From the NCBI GenBank assembly GCA_029263275.1, contig JAJCXU010000475.1, positions 1-9,138 on the forward strand: 9,138 nt of DNA, in the 5' to 3' direction. The notes under the pieces are model-generated. The model ran no database searches, was not told where the DNA came from, and worked only from the letters and a program-made list of their open reading frames with translations. The stretch's first letter is position 1. Each line of letters opens with the position of its first letter. The stretch is from Ilumatobacter sp. (lineage in GTDB: Bacteria > Actinomycetota > Acidimicrobiia > Acidimicrobiales > Ilumatobacteraceae). Made by a program: the position numbers and the translations under genes. Of the stretch, positions 1-5,966 are shown one piece after another.

Positions 1-923
1 ATGATGCCAGCGTCCCAGATCCAGTCCATGGCCGGCACGCTCACCCGCACGCAGCCGTGTGAGGCCGGGTAGTTCGGGATCGAGTTCGAGCCGTGCACAG
101 CGACGCCACCGACGAAATACTTCGGTCGGTAGATCTCGCCGAGGTCGCCTTCCCACCAGCCTTCGGGCCGCTCGCGGTTCACGTCGTGCAGGCCACTCGG
201 AGTCAGCGACACACCGCTGATCGTCTCGCCAGGTGTGTTCTGGTCGGCCTCGGTGTAGGCCTGACCATTGCCAGTGGAGACGTTGAGCACCCATTCGGTC
301 TTGCCGTCGATGACGAAGAACAGGACTTGCTTGCCCTTGTCGATCTCGACGAGGGTGCCCGAGTTGGCACGAGCGACGGGACGGAGGTCCATGTTGCTGA
401 GCGCCGCCGCGGTCTGCTCGTCGACCTTGCCGTCAGGGCTGTCGAAGCCCATGTACTTCTCGAAGGCCATGACGGCTTGGCGTGTAGTGAGGCCGTAGTC
501 GCCGTCGGCGGACTGGACCCAGAATCCGAGTTCGATCAGCCGGTTTTGCAGGCGTACTGCTTCGGCGCCGTCACTGGTGCCGATGGCGGCAAGCGGCGGA
601 TCCATGACCGGCACTGGGACGATATTGACCGGGAGGGTCGTCGTGGTGGTGGTGGCTTCGGTGGTGGTTGGCGCGACCGTGGTGGTTGGCGCGTCGGTCG
701 TGGTGGGGGCCACCGTGGTGGTCGGCGCGACCGTGGTGGTGGCCGCGTCGGTGGTCTCGGGGGCGACGGCCGCGTCGGACCCGTTCCCGCTGGTCAATGC
801 GGTTGAACAGCCGACGAGCGCGACCAAACCGAAGACCAAGCCGCATCCAATGCGCGCTGTTCGTCGTTCAGCAGGGGCCACGGAGCGTGATGATACTTGA
901 GCTGTTTGGCCAGCGTCCGTCAT
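1..923 (-). CDS. L,D-transpeptidase lipoprotein with peptidoglycan-binding domain (C-terminus beyond window)
   Basis: Reading the minus strand from the ATG at 923 gives 307 codons with no stop before the window edge. The N-terminus has an Arg-rich stretch, a hydrophobic segment and a lipobox-like LVGC ending at Cys39, so the protein is probably a membrane-anchored lipoprotein. Residues 50-98 are a Thr/Pro-rich linker containing repeated APTTT units. Residues about 117-178 look like a PG_binding_1 domain (VRLQNRLIELGF, DGDYG, TRQAVMAFEK). Residues about 188 onward are a YkuD-type L,D-transpeptidase domain with His277 and the SHGC motif ending in the nucleophile Cys291. Such enzymes make 3-3 crosslinks in peptidoglycan outside the membrane. 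An in-frame GTG at 881 (codon 15) would give a more typical signal length (Cys at 25); neither start has a good Shine-Dalgarno site, so the start is uncertain. The gene lies 82 bases downstream of gluQ on the same strand. Confidence 0.93.
   Translation of the reverse strand, partial: MTDAGQTAQVSSRSVAPAERRTARIGCGLVFGLVALVGCSTALTSGNGSDAAVAPETTDAATTTVAPTTTVAPTTTDAPTTTVAPTTTEATTTTTTLPVNIVPVPVMDPPLAAIGTSDGAEAVRLQNRLIELGFWVQSADGDYGLTTRQAVMAFEKYMGFDSPDGKVDEQTAAALSNMDLRPVARANSGTLVEIDKGKQVLFFVIDGKTEWVLNVSTGNGQAYTEADQNTPGETISGVSLTPSGLHDVNRERPEGWWEGDLGEIYRPKYFVGGVAVHGSNSIPNYPASHGCVRVSVPAMDWIWDAGI
660..731 (-). repeat. Four tandem 18-base units encoding [V/D]APTTT
   Basis: Within the L,D-transpeptidase linker, residues 65-88 are four back-to-back hexapeptides: VAPTTT, VAPTTT, DAPTTT and VAPTTT. 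More degenerate copies flank them (DAATTT before, EATTTT after). In DNA this is an imperfect 18-base tandem repeat. It probably forms an extended, possibly glycosylated spacer that holds the catalytic domains away from the membrane. Copy number could vary between strains. Confidence 0.85.
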
Positions 924-943
924 TTTGGCTACTTTCAGCCAGT

Positions 944-964
944 TTTCACAATATTGTCGTGAAA
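944..964. promoter_or_regulatory. AT-rich inverted repeat in the gluQ / L,D-transpeptidase gap
   Basis: Arms TTTCAC (944-949) and GTGAAA (959-964) are perfect inverted repeats around a 9-base centre, and CAATATTG inside is itself palindromic. The element begins 21 bases upstream of the L,D-transpeptidase ATG and 41 bases past the gluQ stop. It is strikingly AT-rich in a GC-rich window. It could be an operator for the L,D-transpeptidase gene or overlap its promoter. A terminator is less likely because the stem is weak and no T-run follows. Confidence 0.35.
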
Positions 965-1005
965 TCGCCGTGGACGACGGTTGTCGCTGACCAGGCGCGA
1001 TGGAT

Positions 1006-1926
1006 TCAGCCGACGAGGGTGAAGTCGGGCGCTTCGACCACGTGGCGTGGCAATGCGGTGGGATCGAACCGATCGACGAGGACGTCGATCGTCGGTGTCT
1101 CCATTGGCCCCGCGAGGTCGAGCGACCGGGCGATCCACGCAACAACATCGTCTGTCGACGTTCCGGCTTCGCGCAGTTCGCGCAGCGTCGTTGCCCCATG
1201 GCTCTTGGCCAGACGCTCACCGTCGTGGCCGTTGACCAGAGGAACGTGCAGGTAGCTCGGCGTGTCGAGGCCGAGGAGGCGCTGCAACATCACCTGGCGG
1301 GGAGTGGACGAGAGGAGGTCGTCGCCGCGCACCACGTCGGTCACCCATTGCAGTCCGTCGTCGACAACCACGGCGAGGTTGTAGGCGGGGACGCCATCGT
1401 TGCGCCGGAGCACGACGTCGTCGACGGCCCCCGACGAGGTACCGACGAGCCGATCGACGAACGCGTACGTTCCCCCCAACGTGCGGAGTCTCAGTGCTGG
1501 AGCGCGACCGGCGGCGCGACGGTCGGCTCGCTCGGCTTCAGACAGCGCGCGACAAGTGCCCGGATATGACCCGGGCGGACCGTGCGGCGCGCTGGCCGCT
1601 GCGTCGATCTGGAGACGTATGTCGCGTCGACTGCAGAAGCACTCGTACACCGAGCCCGCGGCGGCGAGTCGATCGAGGGCTTCGTCGTACAAGTGGAATC
1701 GTTCACTTTGGCGGATGACCTCGCCGTCCCAATCGAGACCGATCGACGAGAGATCGTGGAGTTGGGCAGCTTCATGCTCCGGAGAGGCCTGGACAGTGTC
1801 GAGGTCTTCCATTCGAATCAGGAAGGGCCTGCCCTCTGAGCGTGCCGAGAGCCAGGCAACCATCGCCGTGCGCAGGTTTCCCAGGTGGAGTTCTCCGGTC
1901 GGAGATGGCGCGAATCTGCCAGTCAT
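1006..1926 (-). CDS. gluQ: Glutamyl-Q tRNA(Asp) synthetase
   Basis: A 306-residue paralogue of the glutamyl-tRNA synthetase catalytic core. It activates glutamate and attaches it to the queuosine base at position 34 of tRNA(Asp), acting in the cytosol. Visible are the class I N-terminus RFAPSPTGELHLGN (HIGH-like HLGN at residues 14-17), a zinc-site pattern Cys96-x-Cys98 ... Tyr121-x3-Cys125 typical of this family, VVRGDDLL at 198-205, and the KMSKS-like RLAKS at 238-242. The length and the lack of a C-terminal anticodon-binding domain separate it from GluRS. The reading frame stays open 45 codons upstream, but the ATG at 1926 places MTGRFAPSPTG at the start as expected for the family. There is no Shine-Dalgarno site; a TATAAG hexamer lies 9 bases upstream. 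The next gene upstream is divergent. Confidence 0.93.
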   Translation of the reverse strand: MTGRFAPSPTGELHLGNLRTAMVAWLSARSEGRPFLIRMEDLDTVQASPEHEAAQLHDLSSIGLDWDGEVIRQSERFHLYDEALDRLAAAGSVYECFCSRRDIRLQIDAAASAPHGPPGSYPGTCRALSEAERADRRAAGRAPALRLRTLGGTYAFVDRLVGTSSGAVDDVVLRRNDGVPAYNLAVVVDDGLQWVTDVVRGDDLLSSTPRQVMLQRLLGLDTPSYLHVPLVNGHDGERLAKSHGATTLRELREAGTSTDDVVAWIARSLDLAGPMETPTIDVLVDRFDPTALPRHVVEAPDFTLVG

Positions 1927-2102
1927 GTGACCATTCTTATACGTCCTGACCCGTCTACGTGAATTCTTGCTCACGATTAGCCGACGATTTGGCAATCCGC
2001 TCTGCCAATTGATGCCCCACGAGGACCCTGAGCAGGAGCGATTGGGCAAGACGGCGCACAAACCAGCACCGAGAGCGGTCCGGATCTTCTACAGTCGCGA
2101 GC
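1927..2102. other. Divergent intergenic region between gluQ and the zinc-ribbon gene
   Basis: These 176 bases separate two divergently transcribed genes and so should hold both promoters. The gluQ side has TTCACG/TATAAG-like boxes. The other side has only TACAGT at 2090-2095, placed 7 bases before the ATG at 2103, with no convincing -35 box. I see no RNA gene or additional credible reading frame here. Confidence 0.6.
1936..1963 (-). promoter_or_regulatory. Candidate gluQ promoter
   Basis: On the minus strand TTCACG (1963-1958) and TATAAG (1941-1936) are separated by 16 bases, resembling -35 and -10 boxes. TATAAG matches five of six consensus positions. Transcription would start about at 1929-1926, so the mRNA would have almost no leader before the ATG at 1926. 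This is assigned by eye only. Confidence 0.4.
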
Positions 2103-3503
2103 ATGTACTGCCCATCGTGTGGCCACGAAGTTGAGGACGGACAGAAATTCTGCCAGGACTGTGGTCGTTCCCTGTCGGGGGTCACCGATGCGACTGAGGC
2201 ACTGATCATCACGCCGTCGCCCGAGCCCCCGGCTGAATTCGGATCGGCCCAGGATGACAAGACACTCGTTTCGCCGGTCCCCGGTGGCGGCGACGAGCAG
2301 GTGCCCGACGTTGCCGATCTGCCGACGCGGGAGATCACGCCTCGCGCGCCGATCCCTGACCCCGACTGGGCCACGCCCACGGGCGACAATCCAACGATCA
2401 CCACCGGAGCGGCGCCGCCTCCCGTCGTGGAAGCCCCGGCCGGTGTCGACTTCTCGGCGACCACGCAGATTCCTGTTCAGTCCGGACCGAACACCACGAC
2501 GATGGACGTCATCCCTGGCGGAAACACCGACGAATTCCCGGCGGTGTTCGACGGGTCAGGCGACATTCACGAGTACCCGCGAGGCCGCGATCCGTTCAAG
2601 CTCAAGCTGGTCTTCGTGCTTGCCTTCTTCGGTGCCATTGCCACGTTGATGGCAGCGGTCGCCGACATCATCGACATCCGCACGTCGGCGCCGGTCGATG
2701 GCATCGCCACGGGCATTCGCACGCTCGACACCCTCGGAACAAACCTGGCAGTTGCTGGCTTCTTCGGGGCGACGGTGATGGCCTTGGGCGGATTGCTGGC
2801 CTGCTTCGGATTTCGCTGGGGCGCCGGGCTCGCCGGTGGGGCTGGCCTTGCACTGGCGGGGTGGTCAGCGATGGTGATCGGGCTCGCCGAACTGCGGATC
2901 GCGAGCGCGGAGTCGATCACTCGGCAGACCACCGACATCGCGTTCACGTTGAAGATCACTCGCGACCTCGGGTTCTGGCTCGTCGTCGTGGTGGCCGTCG
3001 CCGGAATCCTCGTGTTCGTGTCATCGCTTCGATCGTTCGGCGCCGACGGGCGGCCCGCGCTCAACCCTTGGATCGCCGCACTCGGTGCAGTCGCTGGCGT
3101 GATCCTGGTCGCCGGGCCGCTGCTGCCCGAAGGCAACGCCACGTTCAGCAACAACTTCAAGTCGGCCACCACGGTGCTCGACTTGCCGACCGCGTACTTC
3201 GGCGGCCGTTTGGTGCAGCTTGCGTTGATCGGCTTCACCATCGTGTTCGGCCTCCTCATCGTCAGGGCGTACGGATTGGGCCTCGCCGCGGGCGGCGTGA
3301 GCGTGGCATTCTGGATGTGGCTCAGCTCACTCGCCGACATGGGAACGTTCCCGCTCGGCATTGCTGCTGGCAACTTCGGTGCTGGCGATTCGGCACCGCA
3401 CGCCGTCACGACGGTCGGGATGGCCCTCACGATCGTGATGCTGGTCGCCGCGGCGATTCTGGCTGCGATGGGTTCGCAACGCCAGCGCCAACAGGGCTAC
3501 TGA
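2103..3503 (+). CDS. Zinc-ribbon protein with about eight transmembrane segments, function unknown
   Basis: A 466-residue protein I do not recognise by name. The N-terminus is a classic short zinc ribbon, CPSC at residues 3-6 and CQDC at 17-20. A disordered, acidic, Pro/Thr-rich segment follows (about 30-160). From about 167 it is hydrophobic, with likely membrane helices near 167-192, 213-236, 239-265, 288-308, 322-341, 368-389, 391-411 and 434-457, ending in a short polar tail. The zinc ribbon and linker are probably cytoplasmic. Zinc ribbons of this type often mediate protein or nucleic-acid contacts, but no catalytic motif is visible in the membrane part, so I assign no activity. The start is the ATG directly before the first CPSC; no Shine-Dalgarno site is seen, while TACAGT lies 7 bases upstream. 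The next gene follows after 71 bases on the same strand. Confidence 0.88.
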   Translation: MYCPSCGHEVEDGQKFCQDCGRSLSGVTDATEALIITPSPEPPAEFGSAQDDKTLVSPVPGGGDEQVPDVADLPTREITPRAPIPDPDWATPTGDNPTITTGAAPPPVVEAPAGVDFSATTQIPVQSGPNTTTMDVIPGGNTDEFPAVFDGSGDIHEYPRGRDPFKLKLVFVLAFFGAIATLMAAVADIIDIRTSAPVDGIATGIRTLDTLGTNLAVAGFFGATVMALGGLLACFGFRWGAGLAGGAGLALAGWSAMVIGLAELRIASAESITRQTTDIAFTLKITRDLGFWLVVVVAVAGILVFVSSLRSFGADGRPALNPWIAALGAVAGVILVAGPLLPEGNATFSNNFKSATTVLDLPTAYFGGRLVQLALIGFTIVFGLLIVRAYGLGLAAGGVSVAFWMWLSSLADMGTFPLGIAAGNFGAGDSAPHAVTTVGMALTIVMLVAAAILAAMGSQRQRQQGY

Positions 3504-3574
3504 CTCTCCCTCGCGACACCGCGTCGGTGCCGCTGGCCATCCGCGCTGCGCAGCGGACCTACCATTGCTTGCGG

Positions 3575-4393
3575 ATGGTGCTGCGTCGACGATGGGGAGT
3601 TCGATCGATTGCTCTCTCCATCGGGCTGCTGATCTCGGGCTCCGCCGGCGTCGTGTTCGCAGCAGCGCCGGTCGCCTCGTTCGAGATCGGCGCAGCGGGC
3701 GGCAACGTTCCGCCCGAGCGTGGCGAGATGGAGCAGCTCAGCCATCCGGCGTTTCCCGGGCCGGTCGTGTTGCAGATCGGCACCTCGACCGAGGGCCGGC
3801 CGATCAACGCCGTGCACCGGCGCGGTTCGCTTAATGCGAGCCGCACGATCGTCGCTGTTGGCGTAATCCACGGCAACGAGCTGCACGGACGGTTGGTCAC
3901 CGATCGTTTGATGACGGCCGCGCTGCCCGTCGACATCGATCTGTGGATCGTGCCGACGATGAATCCCGACGGCGAGGTGGTGGGCAGCCATCAAAACGCT
4001 CGGGGAGTCGATCTGAATCGCAACTGGCCAGCGAGTTGGGAGACCGGCACTCACCACAGCTCGGGTCGCCACTACTCCGGCGTGGCGCCCGCATCGGAAC
4101 GCGAGGTGCAGGTGATGATGGAGTTCTTCGCGTTCGTCGATCCGGCCGTGACGGTCTGGTATCACTCGCCGTGGAACCGTATCGACTGCAACGAGGCGCG
4201 TGTCGGCCAGACGTGCCTCGACTACGCCGCAGCCGTCGGCCGCACGTCGCTGTTCTCGCCACGGCCGGGCACGGCGACCGACTGGCTGATGACGGCCGGA
4301 CTCGGCGTCTCATTCGTCAGCGAATTCGCTGCTGGCGCGCCGTCGGCAGCAGAGGTCGAACTCCACGTGAACGCGGTCCTGGACCTGTCCTGA
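3575..4393 (+). CDS. Secreted M14-type zinc carboxypeptidase
   Basis: A 272-residue predicted exported peptidase. The N-terminus RRRWGVR plus a hydrophobic run and an Ala-rich site near 29-34 looks like a cleavable signal peptide. The M14 fold signature is clear: zinc ligands His99 and Glu102 in IHGNE, MNPDG at 129-133, the substrate-carboxylate pair Asn148-Arg149 in GVDLNRNWP, the third zinc ligand His197 in VWYHS, and a probable catalytic Glu250 in SFVSEF. Cys205 and Cys214 could form a disulfide. Short M14 enzymes of this kind include MpaA-like murein-peptide and gamma-D-Glu-diaminopimelate peptidases, so a peptidoglycan peptide is a plausible substrate, but specificity cannot be read here. 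The frame is open far upstream; the ATG at 3575 is chosen because the signal peptide starts there. TACCAT lies 9 bases upstream. A strong hairpin follows the stop. Confidence 0.9.
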   Translation: MVLRRRWGVRSIALSIGLLISGSAGVVFAAAPVASFEIGAAGGNVPPERGEMEQLSHPAFPGPVVLQIGTSTEGRPINAVHRRGSLNASRTIVAVGVIHGNELHGRLVTDRLMTAALPVDIDLWIVPTMNPDGEVVGSHQNARGVDLNRNWPASWETGTHHSSGRHYSGVAPASEREVQVMMEFFAFVDPAVTVWYHSPWNRIDCNEARVGQTCLDYAAAVGRTSLFSPRPGTATDWLMTAGLGVSFVSEFAAGAPSAAEVELHVNAVLDLS

Positions 4394-4412
4394 CCTGGCC
4401 CCGTAACGCGAA

Positions 4413-4438
4413 AGAACCCGAGCCAAAGCTCGGGTTCT
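4413..4438. terminator. Strong hairpin between convergent peptidase gene and tRNA-Leu
   Basis: AGAACCCGAGC (4413-4423) and GCTCGGGTTCT (4428-4438) form a perfect 11-base-pair stem around the loop CAAA. It begins 20 bases after the peptidase stop and 6 bases beyond the tRNA 3' end. The T-tract is weak on both strands (TTCTCAT forward, GTTCTTTCG reverse). Its place between two converging genes suggests a bidirectional terminator. Confidence 0.85.
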
Positions 4439-4443
4439 CATCG

Positions 4444-4526
4444 TGCGCGAGGGGGGACTTGAACCCCCACGCCCTTTCGGACACCAGCACCTGAAGCTGG
4501 CGCGTCTGCCATTCCGCCACTCGCGC
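4444..4526 (-). tRNA. tRNA-Leu, anticodon CAG
   Basis: The minus strand folds as an 83-base type II tRNA. The acceptor stem GCGCGAG pairs with CTCGCGC, the D-arm region is TGGCGGAATGGCAGACGC, and the anticodon arm CCAGC-TTCAGGT-GCTGG places CAG in the loop, reading the leucine codon CTG. There is a long variable arm and a T-arm GGGGG-TTCAAGT-CCCCC. The discriminator is A, as expected for leucine, and CCA is not encoded. From memory, a leucine tRNA also lies beside fhaA in Mycobacterium tuberculosis, so the arrangement may be an old actinobacterial one. Confidence 0.96.
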
Positions 4527-4539
4527 AAGTGGAGCAAGA

Positions 4540-4545
4540 ACGATA
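4540..4545 (-). promoter_or_regulatory. Candidate -10 box for tRNA-Leu
   Basis: TATCGT on the minus strand lies 13 bases before the mature tRNA 5' end at 4526. This fits a short processed leader. No good -35 box is visible at the expected spacing, so the call is weak. Confidence 0.3.
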
Positions 4546-4593
4546 ACGCTGCGCGCCCGCGATCCCCACTCGCGTCGCCAGGTGCAGTGATCC

Positions 4594-4712
4594 GGCGCTC
4601 TCCAGTGACATCTGGGGCGCACGGGTGGTCTCACCTCTCACCAGAACGGGGGCCGGGCGCTCTGCGGTGACATCTGGGGTGGACAGGTGGTCTCACCTCT
4701 CACCGGAGCGGG
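4594..4712. repeat. Two tandem 57-base repeat copies upstream of fhaA
   Basis: Copy 1 (4594-4650) and copy 2 (4656-4712) are offset by 62 bases and differ at about 8 of 57 positions. Two blocks are identical: GTGACATCTGGGG (4605-4617 and 4667-4679) and GGTGGTCTCACCTCTCACC (4624-4642 and 4686-4704). The second block contains a small inverted repeat GGTG-GTCT-CACC and a perfect direct heptamer TCTCACC-TCTCACC. The copies fill much of the gap between the divergent tRNA-Leu and fhaA. They may be regulator-binding sites or copies of a dispersed intergenic repeat. No protein coding is likely. Confidence 0.85.
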
Positions 4713-4728
4713 TCGTCGTAAGTGCCGG

Positions 4729-4755
4729 TTGTGGGGGGTGCTCAGGAAGTATCCT
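4729..4755 (+). promoter_or_regulatory. Candidate fhaA operon promoter
   Basis: TTGTGG (4729-4734) and TATCCT (4750-4755) with a 15-base spacer resemble -35 and -10 boxes, the spacer being slightly short. Transcription would begin near 4761, only a few bases before the ATG at 4766. The tandem repeats end 16 bases upstream of the -35-like box. Confidence 0.35.
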
Positions 4756-4765
4756 GGCTCGCCTC

Positions 4766-5428
4766 ATGGGATTGCAGTCAATGGAGAGGCGCTTGGAGCG
4801 TATGGTCGAGGGTGTGTTCTCTCGTCGTCGCCGCGGCTCCATCCGTCCCATCGAGCTCGGGCGTCGTCTCGTTCGTGAAATGGACGACAATCGCTCGGTC
4901 GATGTCAAGGGCCGACGCATCGTCCCCAACGACTTCACCGTGCTGCTGAGCGCCAGCGATCACGCCGGTTTCAGCGACATCGAAGACGCCCTCACCACCG
5001 AACTCGGCGAGGCCGCTCGCGAGTACGCCCGCGAAGAGAGCTACCACTTCATGGGCCCGGTCCTCGTCCGGCTCACGGTCGACAACAACCTCAGGCCCGG
5101 CCGCTTCGGCATCAGTTCGCAGCTCAAGCAAGCCGCCGGTGGCCTCGGCGCCGGGTCACTGGTCCTGCCGTCCGGCGAGCGAGTCGCACTCGGCGAGCAC
5201 GTCACCACGGTCGGCCGCCTGCCCGAGTCGACGATCTCGATCAACGACACCAACGTCAGCCGCAACCACGCCGAGATTCGCACCGGCAGCGCCGCCTACG
5301 TCGCCGTCGACCTCGGCTCCACCAACGGCACGATGGTCAACGGCGTGCGCATCGTCGGCGAGCAGCGCCTCAACGACGGCGACATCATCAGCTTCGGTTC
5401 CACCCACGTTCGCTTCGAGGCGTCGTAA
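4766..5428 (+). CDS. fhaA: FhaA-type protein: DUF3662 plus FHA domain
   Basis: A 220-residue cytosolic protein with the FhaA layout. An N-terminal DUF3662 region (about 6-110) includes ERRLERMVEGVF and GRRIVPNDFTVLLS, which match the mycobacterial FhaA style. A C-terminal FHA domain (about 130-218) keeps the phosphothreonine-binding residues Gly150-Arg151, Ser165, His168 and Asn187 in GSTNGT. FhaA in mycobacteria binds phosphorylated targets of the PknA/PknB kinases and helps control peptidoglycan synthesis at the pole and septum. This copy is far shorter than the mycobacterial one (about 527 residues), having only a roughly 20-residue linker in place of the long disordered middle. The frame is open upstream through the repeats, but the ATG at 4766 fits the conserved N-terminus; an ATG at 4781 is an alternative. 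First gene of the operon; fhaB follows after 22 bases. Confidence 0.93.
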   Translation: MGLQSMERRLERMVEGVFSRRRRGSIRPIELGRRLVREMDDNRSVDVKGRRIVPNDFTVLLSASDHAGFSDIEDALTTELGEAAREYAREESYHFMGPVLVRLTVDNNLRPGRFGISSQLKQAAGGLGAGSLVLPSGERVALGEHVTTVGRLPESTISINDTNVSRNHAEIRTGSAAYVAVDLGSTNGTMVNGVRIVGEQRLNDGDIISFGSTHVRFEAS

Positions 5429-5450
5429 CCCTGGCCCGCGCCAGCCAGCC

Positions 5451-5963
5451 ATGACCGACCAAGTCCTCAACATCTTGAAGTTCGCCCTCCTCGGGCTGCT
5501 CTATCTCTTCTTCGCCCGCGTGCTCTGGGCCGTGTGGAGCGAGGTCCGCACGCCGAAGCAGCGCACCGCGCCGGCCGGGCCTGCCCAACAGCGTGCGGGC
5601 ACACCCGCCGCAGCGCCCCGACCCCAGCAGCAAGCGCCCCAGCGACGGAGCGCGCAGAAGGGCCGATCCGGCCGCGTCGGCCGCCTCGTCATCCTCGAAC
5701 CTCGGGCGCGTCGCGGCACCACGGTTCCGATGCAAGGCGAGATCACCCTCGGGCGCGACCCGTCGTGCACCATCTCGATCGACGACGACACATTCATCTC
5801 GCAGCTGCACCTGCGGATGTACGACTACGAAGGCCAGCCGATGATCGAGGATCTCGGATCGACCAACGGCACGTTCCACAACGGGACCAAGATCGTCGGC
5901 GCCAAACTGCTGCACCCGGGTGATCGCATCCAGGTCGGCACGACTGTGATCGAGGCCCAATAG
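5451..5963 (+). CDS. fhaB: FhaB-type membrane-anchored FHA protein
   Basis: A 170-residue protein with one N-terminal membrane helix (about 8-29, FALLGLLYLFFARVLWAVW), a Pro/Ala/Gln-rich basic linker (33-75) and a C-terminal FHA domain (78-168). The phosphothreonine pocket is intact: Gly101-Arg102, Ser117 and His120 in SQLH, and Asn139 in GSTNGT. Size and layout match mycobacterial FhaB (FipA, about 155 residues), which links Ser/Thr kinase signalling to division proteins. The ATG at 5451 is chosen because the membrane helix follows at once, although the frame is open further upstream across fhaA. pstP starts three bases after the stop, so the two are surely cotranscribed. Confidence 0.94.
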   Translation: MTDQVLNILKFALLGLLYLFFARVLWAVWSEVRTPKQRTAPAGPAQQRAGTPAAAPRPQQQAPQRRSAQKGRSGRVGRLVILEPRARRGTTVPMQGEITLGRDPSCTISIDDDTFISQLHLRMYDYEGQPMIEDLGSTNGTFHNGTKIVGAKLLHPGDRIQVGTTVIEAQ

Positions 5964-5966
5964 AAC

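Noticed and set aside
93..806. Plus-strand frame ending in Gly/Arg repeats
   Set aside because: It is the antisense of the L,D-transpeptidase Thr/Pro repeat, which explains its Gly-rich look.
1000..1569. Plus-strand frame opposite gluQ
   Set aside because: No domain is recognisable, and gluQ is certain on the other strand.
2567..3430. 287-codon minus-strand frame opposite the zinc-ribbon membrane protein
   Set aside because: Low-complexity Ala/Pro/Ser/Thr translation without domains; the plus-strand frame has the zinc ribbon and membrane helices.
2861..3574. Upstream extension of the M14 peptidase frame by 238 codons
   Set aside because: It overlaps the zinc-ribbon gene in another frame, is Arg-rich and featureless, and the signal peptide begins only at 3575.
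4594..4712. CRISPR array
   Set aside because: Only two long imperfect copies separated by 5 bases, with no spacers of regular length and no cas genes.
4625..4765. Start of fhaA at 4625, which would code through the repeat
   Set aside because: The added 47 residues do not resemble any FhaA N-terminus, and they are encoded by the repeat; the conserved start is at 4766.
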